Of a stretch of 64,000 nucleotides of DNA, positions 34,148-42,633 are shown piece after piece. Both the position numbers and the translations under genes were made by a program. Below the pieces are notes generated by a model. That model made no database searches. It was not told where the DNA came from and saw only the letters and a program-made list of their open reading frames with translations. Each line of letters opens with the position of its first letter. The first letter of the stretch is position 1. Origin of the DNA: Mycobacterium sp. SMC-8 (lineage in GTDB: Bacteria > Actinomycetota > Actinomycetes > Mycobacteriales > Mycobacteriaceae); assembly GCF_025263565.1 (NCBI RefSeq), contig NZ_CP079865.1, positions 5,208,001-5,272,000 on the forward strand. The letters run 5' to 3'.

Positions 34148-35443
34148 TTACGCGGCGTCGAAGGTGATGAGGTCGATGGTGAGTTTGCCTTCGAGGAGGC
34201 TGAGGCGGCGGCGGACCGGTGGGCCGGGTAGCTGGGGCGCGCTGGATCGGTAGACCGCCCCGGTGGGGGTGAGGAACTCGGCGGTGTGCTCCCCGTCTTG
34301 TTCGTCGGTGCTGACCTGCCAGCCGGGGGCTTCCTTGGCGTAATTGCACGCCTCGCACATCCCGAGCCCGTTGCCCGCGCTGGTCGGCCCGCCGGCCCGA
34401 TCGGGTATGGCGTGGTCGTGGTGGCGGATCACGGCGTTGCAGTACGGGGTGCGACAGGTGCGGTCGCGGCGCTCGAGCAGCTGCGCCAACCCTTTCGGGA
34501 AGATCCGGGCGGCCGATTCCATCGCCACCAACTGCCCACTGTCGGGATGACGATACAGCCGGCGCAGGGTCGCTTTGGGTTGCGCATCAGCAACCGCATC
34601 GGCGGTCAACGCCCGGCAGAACCCGGCCGGGACCGGGCCGTACCCGTCCAGCCAACCCAGCTCGTCGTCATCACCGGCCAGGGTGGTGTCGGCCATCACC
34701 AGATTCAGTGCGATCGGCACCGGCCCGGCAGCGGGATGCCCGGTGACCCGTTCATAGATCGTGTCGGCCATCACCTGCCCACGCGGGCGCCCGTCCCCGC
34801 TGGTGTCGGCGGCGCGTTTGCACGCCGCATACAGCCCGACCCCCTGGGCCAGCGGCAGCCGCACCGTGACATAGACCATGGTGTTGGGGGCCGGCCGGCA
34901 CGACACCGCACAATCGGCGGCGGCTTTGTCTGAACGTGCCACCACCGCGGCGGCGTCCAGGCGGGCGGTGATCTTCTTGGCCTCGGCCTCCACGCGGCGG
35001 TTGCCCCACCCCGTCAACCGCGACGGATCGGCACACAGCTCTTCATCGAGTTGGCGGCGATGTTCCACCGACAGGCAGGCGGATTCCCGCACGATCAGGG
35101 TGGCCCGCCATTCCGAGAGCGCCCCGCACGCCAGCGCGGCCAACGTGTAGGGCATCTCCTCGACCAGGGCCTGGGCGAACCCGAGATGGCGTCCCCCGCA
35201 CACCGGGGCATCACGGCGGGCCAACGCGATCTCAGAGGCCAACCCTTTCCCGCGCCGATCGGCGCGGATCCCGGCGGCGTCCTCGGCGGCGCGGCGTTTG
35301 GCCGCCCACAACGCGGTCGCGCGGGCCTGGGCGGCGGCCGCGGCCGATTTCAGCGCCTCACACCGCTCGACCACCGCCCGCAACTCGGCCTGCGACGCCC
35401 CCTCATCAACATCGAAATCGACATCGAACACACTTTCGAACAT
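34148..35443 (-). CDS. DUF222/HNH endonuclease-domain protein (second, different subfamily)
   Basis: A 431-residue member of the DUF222-HNH family. The DUF222 part covers about residues 1-300 (LRAVVERCEALKSAAAAAQARATALWAA, PYTLAALACGALSEWRATLIVRESACL). The HNH module reads CRTPYCNAVIRHHDHAIPDRAGG and NGLGMCEACNYAKEAPGW, with the HNH Asn and the paired cysteines. This C-x4-C type HNH and the C-terminus differ from the copy at 837, so the two are not recent duplicates. The start ATG at 35443 has a TAGCGT -10 hexamer seven bases upstream. Its role is unknown; the family is mobile and often multicopy. Confidence 0.85.
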   Translation of the reverse strand: MFESVFDVDFDVDEGASQAELRAVVERCEALKSAAAAAQARATALWAAKRRAAEDAAGIRADRRGKGLASEIALARRDAPVCGGRHLGFAQALVEEMPYTLAALACGALSEWRATLIVRESACLSVEHRRQLDEELCADPSRLTGWGNRRVEAEAKKITARLDAAAVVARSDKAAADCAVSCRPAPNTMVYVTVRLPLAQGVGLYAACKRAADTSGDGRPRGQVMADTIYERVTGHPAAGPVPIALNLVMADTTLAGDDDELGWLDGYGPVPAGFCRALTADAVADAQPKATLRRLYRHPDSGQLVAMESAARIFPKGLAQLLERRDRTCRTPYCNAVIRHHDHAIPDRAGGPTSAGNGLGMCEACNYAKEAPGWQVSTDEQDGEHTAEFLTPTGAVYRSSAPQLPGPPVRRRLSLLEGKLTIDLITFDAA

Positions 35444-35450
35444 AAACCCG

Positions 35451-35456
35451 ACGCTA
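35451..35456 (-). promoter_or_regulatory. -10 hexamer (TAGCGT on the minus strand) for the second HNH gene
   Basis: TAGCGT on the minus strand is followed by seven bases and the ATG at 35443, again the geometry of a leaderless message. Confidence 0.4.
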
Positions 35457-35483
35457 CAACCACCCACCGACAGTGATTCCGGG

Positions 35484-38400
35484 TCAGCCTTCGAGATCGC
35501 CTTCGGTCTCGAGAAGCACCTGCTTCAGCCCGTCCAGGGTGCTCTGCTCGGGCGCAGCCCACATGCCCCGCCCTGCCGCCTCCAGCAACCGCTCGGCCAT
35601 GCCGTGCAGAGCCCACGGGTTGGACTCGGACATGAACTTGCGGTTCTCGTCGTCCAGTACATAACTCTGCGAGAGCTGCTCGTACATCCAGTCGGCCATC
35701 ACACCCGCGGTGGCGTCGTAGCCGAACAGGTAGTCCACCGTGGCGGCCATCTCGAACGCCCCCTTGTACCCGTGGCGCCGCATGGCGTTGATCCACCGCG
35801 GGTTGACCACCCGGGCGCGGAACACGCGCGTGGTCTCCTCGGACAGCGTGCGGGTGCGCACCGCGTCGGGACGGGTGTTGTCGCCGATGTAGGCGGCCGG
35901 GTCTTTTCCGGTCAGCGCGCGCACCGTGGCCACCATGCCGCCGTGGTACTGGAAATAGTCGTCCGAGTCGGCGATGTCGTGCTCCCGGGTGTCGGTGTTT
36001 TTGGCCGCCACCGCAATTCGCTTGTACGCCCGGTTCATCTCGTCGGTGGCCGGGGCGCCGTCGAGCCCACGGCCGTAGGCGAATCCACCCCACGCGGTGT
36101 ACACCGCCGCCAGATCTGCGTCGTCGCGCCAGTTGCGGCTGTCGATCAACTGCAGCAGACCCGCGCCGTAAGTGCCCGGTTTGGATCCGAAAATCCTTGT
36201 GGTGGCACGGCGTTGGTCACCGTGATCGGAGAGGTCGGCCTGGGCGTGCGCCCGCACGTAGTTGTCCTCCGCGGGTTCGTCGAGACCGGCGACGAGCTGT
36301 ACCGCGTCGTCGAGCATCGACACCACGTGCGGGAACGCGTCGCGGAAGAACCCCGAGATACGCACAGTGACGTCGATGCGCGGGCGGCCCAGCTCGGCCG
36401 TCGGGATCGCCTCCAGATCGACGACCCGGCGCGACGCGTCGTCCCAGATGGGCCGCACCCCCAACAGCGCGAGTACTTCGGCGATGTCGTCGCCGGCGGT
36501 GCGCATCGCCGAGGTGCCCCACACCGACAGACCCACCGATTCCGGCCAGCGGCCGTAGTCGGTGCGGTACCGCTCCAGCAGTGAATCCGCCATGGCCACA
36601 CCGGTTTCCCAGGCCAGCCGCGATGGCACCGCTTTGGGGTCCACCGAGTAGAAGTTGCGCCCGGTGGGCAGCACGTTGACCAGGCCGCGCAGCGGGGAGC
36701 CAGACGGACCCGATGCGATGAAACGGCCCTCGAGCGCGCGCAGGATCTGCTCGATCTCGCCGGCGGTCCCGGCCAGCCGGGGCACCACCTCGGTCGCGGC
36801 GAACTTCAGGATCGCCGCGACGTCCGCGTCATCGGTGAGGGTGTCGACGACGTCGGCGTCCCAGCCGCTGTCCTGCAGCGCCGCAACCAGTTCGCGGGCG
36901 CGGGCCTCGGCGGCGTCGACGGCCGTGCGGTCGTCGTGTCCGTCCTCGGCCAGGCCGAGCGCCTGCCGTATACCCGGCACCGTCTGTTCACCGCCGAACA
37001 GCTGGCGGGCCCGCAGGATCGCCAGCACCAGGTCGAGTTCCGCTTCCCCCGCTGGGGTTTGACCGAGGATGTGCAGGCCGTCGCGGATCTGGACGTCTTT
37101 GATCTCGCACAGCCAGCCGTCGACGTGCAGCAGCATGTCGTCGAAGGTGTCCTCGTCGGGCCGGTCTTCCAGGCCCAGGTCATGGTCCATCTTCGCCGCC
37201 CGCATCAGCGTCCAGATCTGCTGACGGATCGCGGGCAGCTTGCCGGGGTCCAGCGCGGAGATGTTGGCGTGCTCGTCGAGGAGCTGCTCCAGACGTGCGA
37301 TGTCGCCGTAGGTTTCGGCCCGGGCCATCGGCGGGATCAGGTGGTCGACCAGCGTGGCGTGTGCGCGCCGTTTGGCCTGGGTGCCTTCGCCGGGATCGTT
37401 GACCAGGAACGGGTAGATCAGCGGCAGGTCCCCCAGCGCTGCGTCCGTGCCGCACGCCGCCGACATGCCGAGTGTCTTGCCGGGCAGCCACTCCAGGTTT
37501 CCGTGCTTGCCGAGGTGCACGACCGCGTCAGCCCGGAACGTGGTGTCAATCCAGCGGTAGGCGGCCAGATAATGGTGGCTGGGCGGCAGATCGGGGTCGT
37601 GGTAGATCGCGACGGGGTTCTCGCCGAACCCCCGGGGCGGCTGAACCATCAGCACGATGTTGCCGGCCTGCATGGCCGCGATCACGATCTCGCCCTCGGG
37701 GTCGGCGCTTCGGTCGACGAACAACTCACCCGGCGGCGGACCCCAATGTTCGACCACGGCGTCGGCGAACTCGGCGGGCAACGTCTCGAACCAGACCCGA
37801 TAATCCTTGGCGGACACCCTGATCGGGTTGCCGGACAGCTGTCCCTCGGTGAGCCAGTCGGCATCTTGGCCCCCGCGTTCGATCAGCGCGTGCATCAGCG
37901 CGTCACCGTCGCCGGATGCGATGATGGTGCTCAGCGCACCGGCCTCAAAGCCGTAGTCGCCGCCGACGTCGTAACCGGCGTCCTTCATCGCGTTCAGAAG
38001 TGCGATGGCACTGGCCGGGGTGTCCAGCCCGACCGCGTTGCCGATGCGGGCGTGCTTGGTCGGGTACGCCGAGAACACCAGCGCGACTCGCTTGTCGGCG
38101 GGCGCGATGGACCGCAGTCGCGCGTGCCGGACGGCCAGGCCTGCCACCCGGGCACAGCGTTCAGGGTCGGCGACATAGGAGATCAGTCCCTCGTCGTCGA
38201 TCTCCTTGAACGAGAACGGAACCGTGATGATGCGGCCGTCGAACTCGGGCACCGCCACCTGGGTGGCGACGTCCAGCGGCGATAACCCGTCGTCGTTGGA
38301 CTCCCACTGCGTACGCGAACTCGTCAGGCACAGGCCCTGCAAGATCGGAATATCCAGTGCGGCAAGGTGTGCCACGTTCCACGCATCGTCGGCGCCGCCC

Positions 38401-39104
38401 GCTCCGACGGCGGCCGGGGTGGCTCCGCCCGCGGCCAGCACAGTGGTCACGAGCGCATCGGCAGTGCCGAGCAACTCGATCAGCGCGTCGTCGGCGGTGC
38501 GCAGCGACGCACAGAACACCGGAAGTGCCACTCCCCCGGCGTTTTCAATGGCGTCACAGAGCGCCTCGACGTAACCGGTGTTGCCGGCCAGATGCTGGGC
38601 GCGGTAGTAAAGCACCGCCACGGTCGGGCCACCCGGGCCGGCGGACGGACGTTCGAGCACGCCCCAGCTTGGCGTCGAGCTCGGTTCGGCGAACCCGAAA
38701 CCGGTCATCAGCAGCGTGTCCGATAGGAACGCGTGCAGATTCGCCAGGTTGTCGGTGCCGCCCTGTGCGAGGTAGATGTGGGCCTGCAGGGCCACCCCGG
38801 CCGGCGTGGTCGAGTGGTTCATCAGGTCCGCGTCGGGCGTCTGTTCACCGCTGACCACGATCGCCGGCACACCGCTGGCGACCACTGCGTCGATTCCGTC
38901 CTCCCAGGCCCGGTAGCCGCCGAGGATCCGCACGACGACGATGTCGGCGTCGCCGAGCAGGTCGTCGAGTTCGCCCTCGACCAGCCGTGACGGGTTGGCC
39001 CAGCGGTAGGAGGCGCCGCTGGCACGGGCCGTGATCAGGTCGGTGTCCGAGGTCGACAGAAGCAGAACGGTCGGCGGAGCCTGGGCGGGGGCGGGCGCAG
39101 TCAC
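35484..39104 (-). CDS. cobN: Cobaltochelatase subunit CobN
   Basis: A 1206-residue large subunit of the aerobic, ATP-dependent cobaltochelatase (CobNST) that inserts cobalt into hydrogenobyrinate a,c-diamide. The sequence is continuous with the family: LLLSTSDTDLITAR, SGEQTPDADLMNHSTTP, a GSRTQWESNDDGLSPLDVATQVAVPEFDGRI block, HLGKHGNLEWLPGKTLGMS, DEHANISALDPGKLPAIR, and a C-terminus with WGTSAMRTAGDDI and YQYHGGM-like metal-binding residues (DDYFQYHGGMVATVRALTG). Length fits (about 1,190-1,280). The start is a GTG at 39104, 22 bases downstream of a 32-residue membrane peptide gene. cobS and cobT are not in the window. Confidence 0.95.
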   Translation of the reverse strand: MTAPAPAQAPPTVLLLSTSDTDLITARASGASYRWANPSRLVEGELDDLLGDADIVVVRILGGYRAWEDGIDAVVASGVPAIVVSGEQTPDADLMNHSTTPAGVALQAHIYLAQGGTDNLANLHAFLSDTLLMTGFGFAEPSSTPSWGVLERPSAGPGGPTVAVLYYRAQHLAGNTGYVEALCDAIENAGGVALPVFCASLRTADDALIELLGTADALVTTVLAAGGATPAAVGAGGADDAWNVAHLAALDIPILQGLCLTSSRTQWESNDDGLSPLDVATQVAVPEFDGRIITVPFSFKEIDDEGLISYVADPERCARVAGLAVRHARLRSIAPADKRVALVFSAYPTKHARIGNAVGLDTPASAIALLNAMKDAGYDVGGDYGFEAGALSTIIASGDGDALMHALIERGGQDADWLTEGQLSGNPIRVSAKDYRVWFETLPAEFADAVVEHWGPPPGELFVDRSADPEGEIVIAAMQAGNIVLMVQPPRGFGENPVAIYHDPDLPPSHHYLAAYRWIDTTFRADAVVHLGKHGNLEWLPGKTLGMSAACGTDAALGDLPLIYPFLVNDPGEGTQAKRRAHATLVDHLIPPMARAETYGDIARLEQLLDEHANISALDPGKLPAIRQQIWTLMRAAKMDHDLGLEDRPDEDTFDDMLLHVDGWLCEIKDVQIRDGLHILGQTPAGEAELDLVLAILRARQLFGGEQTVPGIRQALGLAEDGHDDRTAVDAAEARARELVAALQDSGWDADVVDTLTDDADVAAILKFAATEVVPRLAGTAGEIEQILRALEGRFIASGPSGSPLRGLVNVLPTGRNFYSVDPKAVPSRLAWETGVAMADSLLERYRTDYGRWPESVGLSVWGTSAMRTAGDDIAEVLALLGVRPIWDDASRRVVDLEAIPTAELGRPRIDVTVRISGFFRDAFPHVVSMLDDAVQLVAGLDEPAEDNYVRAHAQADLSDHGDQRRATTRIFGSKPGTYGAGLLQLIDSRNWRDDADLAAVYTAWGGFAYGRGLDGAPATDEMNRAYKRIAVAAKNTDTREHDIADSDDYFQYHGGMVATVRALTGKDPAAYIGDNTRPDAVRTRTLSEETTRVFRARVVNPRWINAMRRHGYKGAFEMAATVDYLFGYDATAGVMADWMYEQLSQSYVLDDENRKFMSESNPWALHGMAERLLEAAGRGMWAAPEQSTLDGLKQVLLETEGDLEG

Positions 39105-39126
39105 CCCCTATTCGTACCCGACCGAC

Positions 39127-39225
39127 TCAGCCGTGCCAGCGGCCGTACCAGGTCTGCCGGTACGGCGTGCCGATGGCGGCGACGAACGCGACGATCACTG
39201 CGGTGAAAACGATGAATGCCAGCAT
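39127..39225 (-). CDS. 32-residue membrane microprotein upstream of cobN
   Basis: An ATG at 39225, preceded by a strong ribosome site (GAGAGGA, 39232-39238 on the minus strand, six bases away), opens a 32-residue frame. It codes for one long hydrophobic helix (MLAFIVFTAVIVAFVAA) and then a polar, aromatic tail (YRQTWYGRWHG). An ATG at 39231 adds two residues but overlaps the ribosome site. It ends 22 bases before the cobN start on the same strand, so the two are probably cotranscribed. I know no family; it could be a cobalt-uptake or leader peptide, or a membrane anchor for the chelatase. The tail has one His but no classical metal site. Confidence 0.55.
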   Translation of the reverse strand: MLAFIVFTAVIVAFVAAIGTPYRQTWYGRWHG

Positions 39226-39277
39226 TGCCATTCCTCTCAGGCTTGCCGCGTCTTCACCGCGGGCTCCGGTAGCGAAA

Positions 39278-39294
39278 CGGTACTGCCGGTACCG
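39278..39294. promoter_or_regulatory. Inverted repeat upstream of the cobN microprotein
   Basis: CGGTAC (39278-39283) and GTACCG (39289-39294) form an inverted repeat with a 5-base spacer, and the right half is itself in the 10-bp palindrome CCGGTACCGG (39287-39296). It is 53 bp upstream of the microprotein start, where an operator would lie. The regulator is unknown. Confidence 0.35.
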
Positions 39295-39365
39295 GTCCAA
39301 AGAGCCGGCCTGTGCGTGACGGAACTATCCGCGCAGCGAAGTGACGAGCATCACAGCGGGCTTCC

Positions 39366-40814
39366 TCACGGGGCCGTCCGCACCTCGAAATCGCTCACCT
39401 GCGGTGTACGCAACAGCTCGGTGTATCGGGAGGCCTCCCAGGGGAACAGCTCCGGCAGTCCGTCCTTGCCGAGATACCAACTGTGGCAGCCGGTGGTCCA
39501 CACCGTGTTCGGCATCGCCGCTTTCATGGCGTCGTTGTAGAGCTTGGTCGCCTCCTCGGTCGGCGAGCCCGACACGATCCGGTCCGCGCGCAGTTGGTCG
39601 ATCCACCAGATCACGTAGTCGGCCTGATCCTCGGCGACCGGGACCAACGAGTTGTTGCCGACCGGGGCGTGGGGACCCATGAGCATGAACATGTTGGGGA
39701 AGCCCGGCACCGCCACCGCTCGGTAGGCCATCGGCCCGTCGGCCCACACGTCGTCGAGCGTGCGACCGTGCTCGCCGGTGATCGTGAGTGGCCGAACGTA
39801 AGCATGGAAGTCGAACCCGGTGGCCAGCACCAGCAGATCGACCTCGTGCAGTGTGCCGTCGCCGGTGACCACTCCCCGGGGTTGCACCTCCACGATCGGC
39901 TCGGTCACGATCTCCACGCCCGGATTCTGGACGGCCCTGTAGTAGCGGCTCGCGAAGATCATCCGCTTGCACATCGGCTGGTCCTTGGGCGTGAGCTTCT
40001 TCTTGAGCTCCTTGTCCCGCACCGACAGCCGCAGATTCCACCGGCACTGAGTCTGGTAAAGCCGGCGCTGCCACCCCGGCCGCACGGGCGCGACACCGAA
40101 CACGGACCGGACAAAGCCGCCCCAGAACCAGTAGCCGAAGCTGTTGAGCCACGTCCAGCGGCGCATCGCGGCTTTCGTGCGTTCGGACACTTTGAGGTTA
40201 GGCCAGGGGCAGATCCACTGCGCCGTGCGCTGAAAGACTTTGAGGTGTTTGACGTTACCGCCAAGTTCGGCGGTGAGCTGCACGCCGGTGGAACCGGTGC
40301 CGATGAGCCCGATCCGCTTGTCGGGCAGACAGACCGAGTGATCCCAGCGCGACGAGTGGAACATCGGTCCGGCGAAGGTTTCCAAGCCCGGAATATCGGG
40401 GTAGTGGGGAACGCGCAGGAAACCGGTCGCGGTAACCAGTACGTCGAAGTCCTCGACACCGGCAGCGGTGGTGAGCCACCACTTTCCGTCGCGCACGACG
40501 GCCTCGGTGACCTCGGCTCCGAAGCGGATGTGCCGCCGGATGCCGCGCTCGTCGGCGACCCGGCAAAAGTACTGCTGGATCTCGCGCCCGGGAGGCAGCA
40601 TGTGCGACCACTCCGGGTTGGGCCGGAACGAGTAGGAGTAGTAACGGGACGGGACATCGCACGTCAGCCCTGGATAGGTGTTGTCGCGCCACGTGCCGCC
40701 GACCTCGTGGGCTTTTTCGAAGATCGTGAAGTCCTCGATGCCGGCGTCCTGCAATTTCGCGGCCATGCACAGACCCGACATGCCTGCGCCGACGACCGCC
40801 ACCGTGACCCGCAT
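39366..40814 (-). CDS. FAD-dependent monooxygenase (BVMO/FMO-like)
   Basis: A 482-residue flavin monooxygenase with two Rossmann fingerprints: VAVVGAGMSGLCMAAKL at the N-terminus for FAD and GLIGTGSTGVQL near residue 175 for NADPH. Between them lies the Baeyer-Villiger-type motif F-A-G-P-M-F-H-S-S-R-W-D (F-x-G-x3-H-x3-W). The sequence VGGTWRDNTYPGLTCDVPSRYYSYSF is also typical. These enzymes insert oxygen into ketones or oxidise heteroatoms; the substrate is not determinable. It lies between cobN and the osmoprotectant operon on the same strand. Confidence 0.9.
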   Translation of the reverse strand: MRVTVAVVGAGMSGLCMAAKLQDAGIEDFTIFEKAHEVGGTWRDNTYPGLTCDVPSRYYSYSFRPNPEWSHMLPPGREIQQYFCRVADERGIRRHIRFGAEVTEAVVRDGKWWLTTAAGVEDFDVLVTATGFLRVPHYPDIPGLETFAGPMFHSSRWDHSVCLPDKRIGLIGTGSTGVQLTAELGGNVKHLKVFQRTAQWICPWPNLKVSERTKAAMRRWTWLNSFGYWFWGGFVRSVFGVAPVRPGWQRRLYQTQCRWNLRLSVRDKELKKKLTPKDQPMCKRMIFASRYYRAVQNPGVEIVTEPIVEVQPRGVVTGDGTLHEVDLLVLATGFDFHAYVRPLTITGEHGRTLDDVWADGPMAYRAVAVPGFPNMFMLMGPHAPVGNNSLVPVAEDQADYVIWWIDQLRADRIVSGSPTEEATKLYNDAMKAAMPNTVWTTGCHSWYLGKDGLPELFPWEASRYTELLRTPQVSDFEVRTAP

Positions 40815-40880
40815 GCCGAACCCCCTTGAGCAGGGCCGACGTTACTCCCGACGCCCGTCTGCCACGGCGGAATCGCCCGA

Positions 40881-41854
40881 CTATCCGGCGGTGACGAATC
40901 CCTGCGCCACCATCCAGTCGCGCGCCACCACGCTCGGGTCGCGGCCGTCGACGTCGACCTGCCGGTTGAGTTCGGTGATCGCCTCGTTGGTCAGCGCCGC
41001 GGTCACGGGTGCGGTCACCTCGGCGATCTCTGGGTGCGCCTCGAAGAACTCCCGCTTCATCGTCACCGACGGGTTGTAGTGGGCGAAGAACTGCTTGTCG
41101 TCGGTCAGCACGGTGAGGTTCAACGCTGCGATGCGGCCGTCGGTGGTGAACACCTCGCCGAAGTCGCATTCGGTGCCGTCGGCGGTCGCCTGATAGATGA
41201 TCCCGACCTGCAGGATCGGCGTTTGTGCCCGGGCCGGGTCGAACCCGTAGGCCGCCGCCATCCCGGGGAAGCCGTCCTGGCGGGCCCGGAACTCGGTGTC
41301 CACACAGGTGCGCGCGGCCGCCGGGTCACGCCGGACCAGTGCCGCGTAGTCGGACAGCGTGCGCACCCCGGTCTTCTCGACGGTCTGCGGGCTGGCGGCC
41401 AGTGCATAAGTGTCGTCCATCGGCCCGGGTTCCAGCCACACCATGTCGTTGCGCGCCAGGTCCTCGTCGCGCACCGCCTCGTACTGTGCGCGGCTGTCCG
41501 GGATCGGCTTCTCGTGGCCGAGGTAGTTGATCCACGCGTTACCGGTGAACTCGTAGGCCACGTCGACCTGACCGGAAAGCTGTGCCCCCTTGTGCTTCGG
41601 GATCCGACGATGCCGGTGAGATCGCGGACGTCGGCACCGGCGGCAGAGAGGGTGTACTCCAGGATGTAGCCCATGATGACCTGCTCGGTGTACTCCTTGG
41701 AGCCCACCGTGATCGGCACCCCCTCCAGACCGGGGTGGGGCCGTACCGAGCCCGGCGCCACCGGCAGCGGCACCGCGCTGCCCGAGCCGAGTCCGCAGGC
41801 CGTCAGCACCGTCGTGAGCACCGCTATGAGCGCGGCGATCCGGCGCGCGGTCAC
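40881..41854 (-). pseudogene. Osmoprotectant ABC substrate-binding lipoprotein, frameshifted
   Basis: The N-terminus reads in one frame from GTG 41854 (a short signal, lipobox LTAC, then VPITVGSKEYTEQVIMGYILEYT...LTGIVGS); the rest (GAQLSGQVDVAYEFTGNAWINYLGHEKPI to the end at 40881) is in another. The span is 974 bases, one short of a multiple of three. The switch falls at a C5 run (41585-41589; G5 on the coding strand): one extra G would give S-T-R-G-A-Q-L-S-G and a full 324-residue protein. Both halves are well conserved, so this is a recent deletion or a base-calling error, otherwise the transporter lacks its binding protein. It is a glycine-betaine/choline type (OpuC/ProX, OsmF). Its GTG overlaps the permease stop. 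Confidence 0.85.
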
Positions 41855-42633
41855 CGCAGCCCCTTGGGATTGAGGAAGAACTCGGCGAGTCCTCCCAGCC
41901 AGTCCACCAGCAGCGCCAGGCAGACCGCGAGCACACTGCCCAGGACCAGCGTCACGTTGTCCTGCAGCTTGTATCCGGTGTCGATCAGGATGCCCAGCCC
42001 GCCGGCGTTGACGAGGAATGACAGCGTCGCGGTGCCGACGGCCAGCACCAGGGAGGTGCGCAGACCGGCGAGGATGAACGGCACCGCCAACGGCAGCTCC
42101 ACCCGCAGCAGCAGTGAGCCCCGCGACATCCCCTGGCCGAGCCCGGCGTCGAGCAACGACCGATCCACCTGATCGATGCCGAGGATCGTGCTCGACAGCA
42201 CCGGCAGCAGCGAGTACAGCGCGATCGGCAGCACGCCGATCCAGAAGCCCGTCTGCGCCGTCCACAGGAACAGCAACACCAGCAGACCGATGGCAGGTGC
42301 CGCCTGGCCCACGTTGGCGATCCCGACGAACAGGGGCCGCAACACCTTTGCTCCCTGACGGGTGACCAGTACGCCCAACGGCACTCCGATCACCAGCACG
42401 ATCGCGGTGACCGCGCCGGTGATCAGCAGGTGCTGCCAGATCAGGGTGGCGACGTTGCCGGGGTTGATGTTCTCCTGCTGGGTGGCGGTGAGTTCGCGGT
42501 GGAACGCCCAGAACACCACCGCGGCGCCGACGACGAGCACGAGCACAGGCTGCAGCAGCAACCGGATCCGCTCCGCGGCCGAGGGGGCCGGGGAGCCGGA
42601 GGTGTCCGACCTGGTGTCGACGGCGGTGGTCAC
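41851..42633 (-). CDS. Osmoprotectant ABC transporter permease (2)
   Basis: A 260-residue permease of the OpuCB/OpuCD or ProW type. A first hydrophobic segment (LVLVVGAAVVFWAF) precedes five helices. The EAA loop reads DRSLLDAGLGQGMSRGSLLLRVELPLAVPFILAGL, and the segment NAGGLGILIDTGYK also fits the family. The N-terminus is a hydrophilic 20-residue stretch. The ATG at 42633 overlaps the ATPase stop by four bases and the stop overlaps the binding-protein start, giving a tightly coupled operon. Confidence 0.9.
   Translation of the reverse strand: MTTAVDTRSDTSGSPAPSAAERIRLLLQPVLVLVVGAAVVFWAFHRELTATQQENINPGNVATLIWQHLLITGAVTAIVLVIGVPLGVLVTRQGAKVLRPLFVGIANVGQAAPAIGLLVLLFLWTAQTGFWIGVLPIALYSLLPVLSSTILGIDQVDRSLLDAGLGQGMSRGSLLLRVELPLAVPFILAGLRTSLVLAVGTATLSFLVNAGGLGILIDTGYKLQDNVTLVLGSVLAVCLALLVDWLGGLAEFFLNPKGLR

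Noticed and set aside
39105..39365. Cobalamin riboswitch upstream of cobN
   Set aside because: The conserved B12-box type strings and GGTGAGAATCC-like core are not recognisable; the gap instead holds a small coding frame and a palindrome.
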